This document shows, in pieces, positions 6,541-12,665 of a stretch of DNA of 12,665 nt. Under the pieces are notes generated by a model. That model did no database searches. It was not told the origin of the DNA and saw only the letters and a program-made list of their open reading frames with translations. The DNA is from Dehalococcoidales bacterium. Its GTDB lineage: Bacteria; Chloroflexota; Dehalococcoidia; Dehalococcoidales; UBA2162. Numbering within the stretch: position 1 is the stretch's first letter; every line of letters begins with the position of its first letter. Location: the NCBI GenBank assembly GCA_030648675.1, contig JAUSGV010000138.1:1-12665 (forward strand), in the 5' to 3' direction. Made by a program: the position numbers and the translations under genes.

Positions 6541-6715
6541 GCAATTCTATCCTGGAATTCGGCACTTCTGGTCTACCATTCCGTACTCGATACGGAATCC
6601 AGAAATCATTCTTTATTTTATCCTGGATTCCCGCTTTCGCGGGAATGTTTTTAATTTATTCTTTAGTATTGTTTCGTGTTCGTCCTTCACTTGTGGAGGA
6701 TCGTGCTTCGAATTT
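6541..6715. repeat. Cluster of intergenic inverted repeats (dispersed-repeat-like)
   Basis: Three clear inverted repeats are nested here. ATTCCGTA/TACGGAAT is at 6578-6585/6591-6598, GGAATCCAG/CTGGATTCC at 6594-6602/6623-6631, and ATTCCCGC/GCGGGAAT at 6627-6634/6639-6646. A fourth, imperfect one is TCCTTCAC/GTGGAGGA (6683-6700). TCCTGGAATTC near 6550 and TCCTGGATTCC at 6621 look like related units. There is no gene on either strand. The block abuts the broken end of the feoB remnant. Confidence 0.6.
6627..6659 (+). terminator. Terminator-like hairpin after lgt
   Basis: ATTCCCGC-TTTC-GCGGGAAT (8-bp perfect stem, 4-base loop) is followed by GTTTTTAATTTATT. It lies about 90 bases past the lgt stop and would end the znuABC-lgt transcript, though it may simply be one unit of the repeat block. 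Confidence 0.55.
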
Positions 6716-6849
6716 TTACTTTAGCACAACCGTCTGCTGGGAACCGGTCAGTTGCTTGAAGATAACACTCTTGCCCACGTTGGCATTGCCTGCCAGGGCA
6801 ATGGTCAGGCGTTTCCCTTTCCGTCGTTTTTAATTTTTTTCGGGGTCAT
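6716..6849 (-). pseudogene. feoB: Truncated, frameshifted 5' remnant of feoB (ferrous iron transporter GTPase)
   Basis: Reading minus from about 6810, the frame gives [18 protein letters not shown], then [10 protein letters not shown], then a stop at 6718-6716. GNANVGKS is the G1 (P-loop) motif of FeoB's N-terminal G domain, and LTGSQQTV is its usual continuation. The homology stops near 6727, where FeoB normally reads GNWPGKTVE, so over 90 percent of the roughly 600-800 residue protein is absent. An ATG at 6849-6847 lies in another frame ([14 protein letters not shown] then TGA), so the start is also out of frame. The remnant begins 19 bases after the FTR1 stop and looks like a decayed third gene of the DtxR-FTR1 unit, cut at the repeat block. 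It is not expected to make a working product. Confidence 0.85.
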
Positions 6850-6868
6850 CTCATGACATGATGCCAGA

Positions 6869-7705
6869 TTAACCACGCTGAGGCTCCAGTCTGGCCTGCC
6901 GACCGATATTCCCCAGGTTAAAGTAAGCGCTCAAAGTCGCTGCCATATACGCGGCATAGGCAATTATTTCAGTCAACGACGGATTGGCGTTATAGCCCAG
7001 CAGTGCAGTCAAAAAGCGTCCGAAGGTCGCTTTCTCCGGAATCAGGTTATTTACGTCCCACACATGGTCGATAACAGACGGAATGACACCGACTTCATTG
7101 AATTCGTGAATACCATGTGCCAGTAATCCAGCAGCGAATAGGATCAGAATGATACTGGTGGCATTGAAGAATTGCCTCATGTTAAACCAGGACGTGCTCT
7201 TATAAACAGCATAACCGATTATGACCGCTGTAATGAGACCGAGAAAACCGCCGATTGTAGAAGCCAGCGGTGACTCCGCTGTCCTTGTTGCCGCAAACAG
7301 GAAGAGAACGGTCTCGATACCTTCCCTGACTACAGCCAGGAAAGCAATCAGGACAAGAGCAAGAGACGACCTGCCGCTAAGTGCCGACTGTACCTGGGTT
7401 TGCAAGTGCTTTTTTATATTTACCGACTGCTTGCGCATCCAGAAGATCATCCAGGTCAACATCCCTACGGCAAGCAGCATCGCCGAGCCTTCAAAAATTT
7501 CTTCAGCCGGGCTTGTTAACCCGCCGGCGACCAGATAGACGATTACGCCGGCGGCAAGACTGGCCAATACCCCGAGTGCTGTGCCGATCCAAACCGGCTT
7601 AAACCCAAACCGGTTACCGGTCCTGGTGAGATAAGCCAGAATAATGCCGATGACCAGGGCGGCTTCAATTCCCTCTCTGACAGTAATCAAAAATGAACCG
7701 AACAT
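6869..7705 (-). CDS. FTR1/EfeU-family iron permease
   Basis: 278 residues with about seven hydrophobic segments. Both REGIE motifs that define the FTR1/EfeU family are present, at 10-14 and 127-131, each within a membrane helix; their glutamates coordinate iron during passage. In yeast FTR1 works with a multicopper oxidase and in E. coli EfeU works with EfeO and EfeB. None of these partners is in the window, so the coupling is unknown. Shine-Dalgarno AAGGAG lies 8 bases before the ATG. It follows the DtxR-type gene by 23 bases, so it should be controlled by the two DtxR-type boxes. The feoB remnant follows it. Confidence 0.93.
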   Translation of the reverse strand: MFGSFLITVREGIEAALVIGIILAYLTRTGNRFGFKPVWIGTALGVLASLAAGVIVYLVAGGLTSPAEEIFEGSAMLLAVGMLTWMIFWMRKQSVNIKKHLQTQVQSALSGRSSLALVLIAFLAVVREGIETVLFLFAATRTAESPLASTIGGFLGLITAVIIGYAVYKSTSWFNMRQFFNATSIILILFAAGLLAHGIHEFNEVGVIPSVIDHVWDVNNLIPEKATFGRFLTALLGYNANPSLTEIIAYAAYMAATLSAYFNLGNIGRQARLEPQRG

Positions 7706-7728
7706 TCAGGTAACTCCTTTTCCCTTCT

Positions 7729-8436
7729 TTACTTTCTTTCCACGAACACGTTACAGGCAATCTCATCGCCCAGGGCCAGCTTGGAGCCGCGGACGCTGAT
7801 CTCCACCGGACCTTTAAGCGGAGCCACCCGGTTGACGCTGATCTTTGTCCCCGGCGTCAGTCCCATATCCAGCAGCCGCCGCAGTACCTTGCCGTCGCCC
7901 CTGATGAAAGCCACCGTACCGCCCTGTTTTTCCTTCAAAGTGGAGATAGACACCACGTTGGTCTTCCTCTTTCCCACCTCGTCCAGATTATCTCCTCCCC
8001 ACTGCTGGCATTCTCCGCAATCGGAGAAGCCGAAGTTGCATGCGGGAATTATCTTCTGATCGTCGGGACACTTGTCGGGAGCTTTAAGGGTCTGGCACAA
8101 AGCCCGTTCCGTTTCGTCGGAAAGGCTGTGTTCCATGGCACAGGCCTCTTTGTGGACCTTGTCATTACCGATGTGCAGGACGTCATGGAGAAAGCGTTCC
8201 AGCAAGCGGTGCTTTCGCGCCATCTTCTGCGCCTGCTCGAATCCCTTGGGCGTTAATGTGACCCCCTGGCGCGGCGTGTAATCGACGTAGCCGTTTTCCG
8301 CCAGTTTCTTTAGCATTTCGCTGACACTCGCGGGAGCGATGTTCAAATGCTTTGAAATATCCGTAGTCCCTGCCGCGGTATTGTTCTGGGTCAGTGTGTA
8401 TAAGGCTTCCAGGTATTCTTCCGTGCTCGTGCTCAT
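7729..8436 (-). CDS. DtxR/IdeR-type iron regulator fused to a FeoA domain
   Basis: 235 residues. The winged helix (1-65) is followed by a dimer/metal domain with HKEACAMEHSLSDE (95-108). Cys99, Glu102 and His103 match the Cys-Glu-His of DtxR/IdeR, where the Mn sensor MntR has Glu at the first place; His76 and Glu7/Glu10 fit the other ligands. This favours iron. The linker holds four cysteines (123, 133, 140, 143) within CPDDQKIIPAC and DCGEC and could bind a metal or cluster. Residues about 163-235 form an SH3-like FeoA domain (VLRRLLDMGLTPGTKI). Shine-Dalgarno AAGGAG lies 7 bases before the ATG. It is the first gene of the iron unit and presumably represses itself. Confidence 0.93.
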   Translation of the reverse strand: MSTSTEEYLEALYTLTQNNTAAGTTDISKHLNIAPASVSEMLKKLAENGYVDYTPRQGVTLTPKGFEQAQKMARKHRLLERFLHDVLHIGNDKVHKEACAMEHSLSDETERALCQTLKAPDKCPDDQKIIPACNFGFSDCGECQQWGGDNLDEVGKRKTNVVSISTLKEKQGGTVAFIRGDGKVLRRLLDMGLTPGTKISVNRVAPLKGPVEISVRGSKLALGDEIACNVFVERK

Positions 8437-8451
8437 CTCGATGCTCCTTAT

Positions 8452-8481
8452 TTAGGCATGCCTAATTTAGGTATACCTAAA
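8452..8481. promoter_or_regulatory. Tandem DtxR/IdeR-type operators
   Basis: TTAGGCATGCCTAA (8452-8465) and TTTAGGTATACCTAAA (8466-8481) are two perfect palindromes, back to back, with centres 15 bp apart. Both carry the TTAGG/CCTAA arms known for DtxR/IdeR boxes. They cover the predicted start site and touch the -10 box of the minus-strand promoter, an ideal repressor position. Confidence 0.88.
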
Positions 8482-8509
8482 TATAACACCGTTTTTACCG
8501 GGCTGTCAA
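8480..8509 (-). promoter_or_regulatory. Promoter of the DtxR-FTR1 iron unit
   Basis: On the minus strand TTGACA (8509-8504, perfect), an 18-base spacer and TATATT (8485-8480) predict a start near 8473. That lies inside the double operator, about 37 bases before the ATG at 8436. Confidence 0.75.
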
Positions 8510-8557
8510 GGAAGAATAAAAATGCCGCAAGAAATCGGCGAGCGGCAAAATCCCGGC

Positions 8558-8587
8558 TTGACTTGTTGTAAAAAACATTCCTAAAAG
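8558..8587 (+). promoter_or_regulatory. Candidate promoter of the GNAT-acyl-CoA synthetase gene
   Basis: TTGACT (8558-8563), an 18-base spacer and TAAAAG (8582-8587). The -35 is good and the -10 weak (4 of 6). It would leave a leader of roughly 85 bases. No riboswitch-like fold was recognised in 8588-8678. Confidence 0.35.
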
Positions 8588-8678
8588 GGGTAATATTAAT
8601 TAACAGGCTCTCATAAACTTATTCGATTCTAAACTTATCCAGGGGGGCTTGATTTTTCTTAAAGGGGAGGAGGTAAAC

Positions 8679-11399
8679 ATGGTACAGGCGATCCCAAAGA
8701 AAGAACCAATGCGTCTGGCAGAATTTGAAACCCAGGTGTTGTTGAAAGACGGCACAAGCATGTTGTTGCGGCCGATAAAAGTGAGCGATGCAAAGAGCTT
8801 GACCAGCTTTCTCGGCCGCCTCAGCGCTAACGATAAATACCTGCGTTTTCAGCATATTTCCCGAGACATGTATCTCGATAGTGCCAGCCGTTTCTGCTGC
8901 ACAAACCAATCTGACACGTGCGCCTTTGTAGCCGAGGTGTTAAAAGACTCCCGCAAGGAAATTGTGGCTACCGGCAAATACTACCGGCTGCCGGATAAGC
9001 ATTCCGCCGAAGTCATCCTGGCTGTTCAGGACGATTACCAGGGTCGGGGACTAGGCACAGCCATACTGGAGCAACTGATGAATGTCGCCCGGCAAAATGA
9101 CATCGACACTTTTAAGGCTGATGTTCTTTCATGCGACACCTACGGCTTGAGTATATTCAAAAACTATGGATTCAATTTGACCAGAGAAATTCAGGACAAC
9201 GCATATCGCATTGTTTTTCCCATTACCCTGACTCCAGTTATGGCAAAGAAGGAGGAGGAGCGGGGACGGATATCAATGCTGGCTTCGCTCCGCTCGCTGC
9301 TCAAGCCCCAATCGATCGCACTGATCGGAGCATCCCGCCACCCCGGCACACTCGGCCATACGCTTCTTCAATGCCTCGTTCAAAACGGGTTCACCGGCAA
9401 AGTCTATCCCGTCAATCCCAATACGCAATTGCTAATGTCGCTCAAGACGTACCCGTCAGTACTAGATATCACCGGTGACGTCGACATGGCGGTCATCGCC
9501 GTCCCGGCCAGGGTGGTTGCTAAGGTGGCCGCAGACTGCGGGCATAAGGGGGTCCACACCGTTGTTGTTATCTCGGACGGATTTTCCGAAACAGGTCCGG
9601 AAGGTGCCTCCCGGGAAAAAGAACTGCGTGATGTTGTGCTGGGCCACGGAATGAGGATGGTAGGACCGAACTGCATGGGCGTCATCAATACCGACCCCAG
9701 TGTCAAAATGAATGCCACCTTCTCGCCCGTATTCCCTCCCGCGGGAAACGTTGCCTTTCTTTCTCAGAGCGGTGCCATGGGGCTTATCGTCCTACAATAC
9801 GCGAAGAATCTCGATATCGGCATATCCACATTCGTCAGTGTGGGAAACAGGGCGGATATTTCCTCAAACGACCTGCTGGAGTTCTGGGAGCAAGACCCTT
9901 CGACCGACGTGATCCTGCTATACCTTGAGTCGTTCGGAAATCCGCGCAAATTTTCCCATATCGCCCGCCGCGTCACCAAAAAGAAGCCGATAGTAGTAAT
10001 CAAAGGCGGCAGTACTCAGGCCGGTTCTCGTGCCGCCACATCGCACACCGGCGCTATGGCCACTTCTGATGTCCTTTCCGATGTTATGTTCCACCATGCC
10101 GGTATGATCAGGGTTAACCTGATGGAAGAGATGTTCGGCGTCGCCGCGCTGTTGTCCAATCAACCGCTGCCTCGGGGCCGGAATCTTGTTATTGTCACGA
10201 ACGGAGGAGGTCCCGGCATCATAGCCGCCGATGCTGCAGCGCGGAACGGCCTTTCTTTACCCCAGATGTCCGAAGAGTTGGAATACAAGCTGAAGTCTGT
10301 CTTAAAGCGTGAAGTCGCCATACGCAATCCGTTCGACACCACTGCCGGTGCTGACGCGGAGGAATTCCGCGGTATTCTGCGGCTGTTGGCCGCTGACAAG
10401 AACAGTGACGCTGTTCTTGTTATATTCATTCCTCCTATCGTTGGCAATACCAAAGACTACGAGGATGCAATCAGGGAAGTGGCAGAGGATTTCTGGAAGC
10501 AGGGCAAGCCGCTGTTGGCCTGTTTTCTGGGCCAGAGGGGCTTGAAGGCGAGGCTGGGGACACACGACCGGTCCGTGCCCAGTTTTCCTTTCCCTGAAGA
10601 AGCCATCGCCGCTCTGGCAAGGGCTGTAGAATACGCCGAGACGCGTAAGAAACCGGCCGGCAAAATACCCGAATTCAAAGGAATCAAAAGAGACGAAGCT
10701 AGAAAGATTATCGGAGAAGCCCTCGCCAGGTCGACTCAAAGGCCGTTATTTCTCGAACCAAAGGAGATAACCGGCGTGCTTGCTTGCTACGGTATTAAAT
10801 TAGTCGAGACCACCCCGGCAAAAACGGCAGCCCGGGCCGCTGCTCTTGCCGCTAAAATGGGGTTTCCTGTCGCTGTAAAACTTGATTCGTCCACAATTAC
10901 GCACAAAAGCGATGTCGGCGGCGTGGTACTCGACCTCAACTCAGCCGATGAAGTTAAAAAAGCATTCAGAGATGTAAGAAACAGGCTAAAGAAAATCGGC
11001 CGCCAGGATGAGATGCAGGGCGTCATGGTACAGAAGATGGTGAAAGAAGGCATCGAGGCAATCGCGGGCGTTACCCACGATCCGGCCTTCGGCGAGCTGA
11101 TTATGTTCGGATCGGGAGGGGTATATGCCGAATTGATGAAGGACACTGTCTTAATGCTGAATCCCATTACCGATGCGGACGCCAGCGAAATGATAAACTC
11201 TCTCAAGTTATCCGAGCTGTTTCGAGGGTTCCGCGGCTCGCCGCCCGCGGATACTGAAGCTGTTCAGGACCTCTTGCTCAGGCTTTCCGCGATGGTCGAG
11301 GACATTCCGCAAATAGACGAACTGGATTTCAACCCGGTGAAAGTCATGTCCCGGGGCAAAGGTTATCGTATAGTAGATGCCAGAATAATGTTGAGTTAA
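8679..11399 (+). CDS. GNAT acetyltransferase fused to ADP-forming acyl-CoA synthetase (Pat/ACD-like)
   Basis: 906 residues from the ATG at 8679, chosen because GGGGAGGAGGT ends 4 bases upstream; a TTG at 8649 lacks this. Domains in order: GNAT (about 15-185, acetyl-CoA loop YQGRGLG at 120-126), CoA-binding (about 205-330, SIALIGASRHPGTLG), succinyl-CoA-ligase-like (about 355-500 and beyond, with LSQSGAMG and SHTGAM), and a C-terminal ATP-grasp (about 690-906, VKLDSSTITHKSDVGGV). His456 in SHTGAM is the position of the phosphorylated histidine of NDP-forming acetyl-CoA synthetases and is retained, so real synthetase activity (acyl-CoA + ADP + Pi to acid + ATP, or the reverse) is possible. Related Pat/YfiQ proteins acetylate enzymes such as Acs, with the synthetase part acting as a sensor. 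Here GNAT is N-terminal, the opposite of YfiQ. Confidence 0.92.
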   Translation: MVQAIPKKEPMRLAEFETQVLLKDGTSMLLRPIKVSDAKSLTSFLGRLSANDKYLRFQHISRDMYLDSASRFCCTNQSDTCAFVAEVLKDSRKEIVATGKYYRLPDKHSAEVILAVQDDYQGRGLGTAILEQLMNVARQNDIDTFKADVLSCDTYGLSIFKNYGFNLTREIQDNAYRIVFPITLTPVMAKKEEERGRISMLASLRSLLKPQSIALIGASRHPGTLGHTLLQCLVQNGFTGKVYPVNPNTQLLMSLKTYPSVLDITGDVDMAVIAVPARVVAKVAADCGHKGVHTVVVISDGFSETGPEGASREKELRDVVLGHGMRMVGPNCMGVINTDPSVKMNATFSPVFPPAGNVAFLSQSGAMGLIVLQYAKNLDIGISTFVSVGNRADISSNDLLEFWEQDPSTDVILLYLESFGNPRKFSHIARRVTKKKPIVVIKGGSTQAGSRAATSHTGAMATSDVLSDVMFHHAGMIRVNLMEEMFGVAALLSNQPLPRGRNLVIVTNGGGPGIIAADAAARNGLSLPQMSEELEYKLKSVLKREVAIRNPFDTTAGADAEEFRGILRLLAADKNSDAVLVIFIPPIVGNTKDYEDAIREVAEDFWKQGKPLLACFLGQRGLKARLGTHDRSVPSFPFPEEAIAALARAVEYAETRKKPAGKIPEFKGIKRDEARKIIGEALARSTQRPLFLEPKEITGVLACYGIKLVETTPAKTAARAAALAAKMGFPVAVKLDSSTITHKSDVGGVVLDLNSADEVKKAFRDVRNRLKKIGRQDEMQGVMVQKMVKEGIEAIAGVTHDPAFGELIMFGSGGVYAELMKDTVLMLNPITDADASEMINSLKLSELFRGFRGSPPADTEAVQDLLLRLSAMVEDIPQIDELDFNPVKVMSRGKGYRIVDARIMLS

Positions 11400-11428
11400 T
11401 TGATAGGCCATTCAATTCATTCTATACT
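11400..11428 (+). promoter_or_regulatory. Promoter of the response regulator, giving a near-leaderless mRNA
   Basis: TTGATA (11400-11405), a 17-base spacer and TATACT (11423-11428) match sigma70 at 5 of 6 in each box. The -35 begins right after the preceding stop codon. The predicted start, about 7 bases past the -10, falls at 11435 or so, and the ATG is at 11436. Confidence 0.6.
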
Positions 11429-11435
11429 GGAGTCA

Positions 11436-12134
11436 ATGGCCGATAAGAATACCGTACTGGTCGTCGAAGACGACAGAAACCTCCTCGATACCCTGCGGTA
11501 CAACCTGAAGAACGAAGGCTACGAGGTCTTCACGGCAGCCGATGGAGCCGCCGCGGTGGCAATTGCCCGGCGGGAAAAACCCGGCCTCATTATCCTGGAC
11601 GTAATGCTGCCGGGGATGAGCGGCTTCGAAGTCTGCCGGATTCTCCGTAAAGAGATGACCGTTCCCATACTTATGCTGACGGCGAAAGCTGAAGAAACCG
11701 ACAAAGTAGTCGGATTGGAAATCGGCGCCGACGACTATATGACAAAACCCTTCAGTCTTCGGGAACTTCTCGCCCGCGTAAAAGCCATGCTGCGCCGTGC
11801 CGGCATGGCACAAACGTCACAACAAAACGAAGAGCCCATATTAAAAGTAGCCGACGTTCAGGTCGACATCGCTCGCCATCAGGCTGAAAAAGGAGCGATT
11901 AGGTTGGAATTAACGCCGAAAGAGTTCGATTTGCTTGCCTTCCTGATCAAAAACAAGGGCTTTGTCTTTAGCCGCGACCAACTGCTGGAAAAAGTGTGGG
12001 GTTACGACTTCGCCGGCGATACCCGGACGGTCGACGTTCATGTCCGGTGGCTTCGGGAGAAGATCGAGGACGACCCGAACGAGCCCAAATTGCTGTTAAC
12101 CGTCCGCGGCGTGGGTTATAAGCTGGAAGGATGA
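11436..12134 (+). CDS. OmpR/PhoB-family response regulator
   Basis: 232 residues. The receiver domain (4-120) has the acidic pocket Glu11-Asp12-Asp13, phospho-acceptor Asp55 in LDVMLPG, Thr82 and Lys104 (TKPF). The C-terminal winged helix (about 135-232) has LTPKEFDLLAFL, DTRTVDVHVRWLREKI and VRGVGYKL, standard for OmpR/PhoB DNA binding. The ATG at 11436 gives the family's normal length; a TTG at 11400 would add 12 unrelated residues and falls in the -35 box. GGAG is only 3 bases from the ATG. The stop overlaps the kinase start (ATGA), so the two form a pair. PhoB-like (phosphate) control is suggested by the partner but not shown; no pst or phoU genes are visible. Confidence 0.95.
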   Translation: MADKNTVLVVEDDRNLLDTLRYNLKNEGYEVFTAADGAAAVAIARREKPGLIILDVMLPGMSGFEVCRILRKEMTVPILMLTAKAEETDKVVGLEIGADDYMTKPFSLRELLARVKAMLRRAGMAQTSQQNEEPILKVADVQVDIARHQAEKGAIRLELTPKEFDLLAFLIKNKGFVFSRDQLLEKVWGYDFAGDTRTVDVHVRWLREKIEDDPNEPKLLLTVRGVGYKLEG

Positions 12135-12665
12135 AATTGTCGCGCAGTATTTACTGGAAGATCACCATCCCCTTCATCGCTATCACTCTCGTCGGCATGA
12201 CCCTGCTCGGCCTTTACACGGCCAACTCCACGAGGGCGACCGAGATCAACCGCCTGGAAAACCAATTGACCAACGAAGCCAGACTGGTGGCCGAAATCAG
12301 CGGATCCGCTTTTTCCGCCCCGGACGCGCAAATCCAACTCGACCGGATCGCCAAAACCATCGGTCGGGAAATTTCCTCCCGAATAACCTTGATTGCGGTA
12401 AACGGCACCGTCCTGGGAGATACCGATCAGGAACCATCGACCATGGAGAACCATTCCAATCGCCCCGAGGTGATTGCTGCGTTGTCTTCCGGGAGCGGTC
12501 AGGCTATCCGGTACAGCGCCACCCTGCATGAGAACATGATGTATGTTGCCGTGCCGGTGACCGATCAGGGACGTGTGATCGGGATATCCCGGGTAGCATT
12601 GCCGCTGACGGCGGTGGAAAGCACCATAAGCAGTCTGGTTCTGACCATCATTGCCGCCATAGCCA
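12131..12665 (+). CDS. PhoR-like sensor histidine kinase (partial, N-terminal part)
   Basis: 178 codons from the ATG at 12131 stay open to the window edge. TM helix 1 spans about residues 10-30. An extracytoplasmic sensing domain (about 32-165) contains TLIAVNGTVLGDTD and MENHSNRPEV (105-114), the fold and motif seen in PhoR-type kinases with an extracellular PAS/Cache-like domain. TM helix 2 begins near 167. HAMP, HisKA and ATPase domains would lie past the edge. The gene overlaps the regulator stop by 4 bases with GGAAGG directly before the ATG, so translation is coupled. The stimulus is unknown. Confidence 0.9.
   Translation, partial: MKLSRSIYWKITIPFIAITLVGMTLLGLYTANSTRATEINRLENQLTNEARLVAEISGSAFSAPDAQIQLDRIAKTIGREISSRITLIAVNGTVLGDTDQEPSTMENHSNRPEVIAALSSGSGQAIRYSATLHENMMYVAVPVTDQGRVIGISRVALPLTAVESTISSLVLTIIAAIA

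Noticed and set aside
6645..6833. 62-residue plus-strand open frame after lgt
   Set aside because: It covers the repeat block and the reverse complement of the feoB remnant; no protein family seen and no ribosome site.
8649..8678. TTG start extending the GNAT-synthetase by 10 residues
   Set aside because: The added codons read through the strong GGGGAGGAGGT ribosome site that serves the ATG at 8679.
10302..11206. Long open frames antisense to the synthetase gene
   Set aside because: They lie opposite a strongly conserved coding sequence, have no ribosome sites and show low-complexity, shadow-like composition.

Overview
The window reads as a chromosomal segment of an anaerobic bacterium with roughly even GC. 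A Chloroflexota member of the Dehalococcoidia type is my best guess. It rests on the stand-alone MetE-core (MesB-like) methyltransferase, the N-terminal-GNAT/ADP-forming acyl-CoA synthetase fusion and the PhoB/PhoR-like pair, and it is an inference, not a demonstrated assignment.

Layout. (1) 1-567, minus: an AbiEi-type antitoxin/regulator running off the left edge, followed on the right by a tRNA-Asn gene (718-792, minus) with its own good promoter. The tRNA 3' end faces the antitoxin gene, so this may be the edge of an integrated island. (2) 793-1004: tRNA promoter, a short tandem repeat and a hairpin-bearing dispersed-repeat-like stretch. (3) 1005-2964, minus: a three-gene unit of Fur-family repressor, DUF3052-like protein (with an apparent frameshift) and a MetE-core/MesB-like methyltransferase. 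(4) 2965-3122: divergent control region with a perfect Fur-type 7-1-7 box over the leftward start site and a second, imperfect palindrome on the rightward -10 box. (5) 3123-6539, plus: a znuABC-like metal ABC transporter (lipoprotein, permease, ATPase) overlapping lgt, the enzyme that lipidates lipoproteins. (6) 6540-6868: hairpin repeats, one terminator-like, and a truncated, frameshifted 5' remnant of feoB on the minus strand. (7) 6869-8436, minus: an iron operon of DtxR-FeoA fusion regulator, FTR1 permease and the feoB remnant, behind a strong promoter covered by two perfect DtxR-type palindromes. (8) 8679-11399, plus: a 906-residue GNAT + acyl-CoA synthetase. (9) 11436-12665, plus: OmpR/PhoB-type response regulator and the start of its PhoR-like sensor kinase, with a promoter that would make the regulator mRNA nearly leaderless.

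Theme. The middle 7 kb is a metal-homeostasis block. A Fur-family repressor faces a Zn/Mn-type importer, and a separate DtxR-type repressor controls iron import. The zinc-dependent methyltransferase and the lipoprotein-maturation enzyme are carried in these units. Two lesions deserve checking: the DUF3052 frameshift at an A4 run and the decayed feoB.
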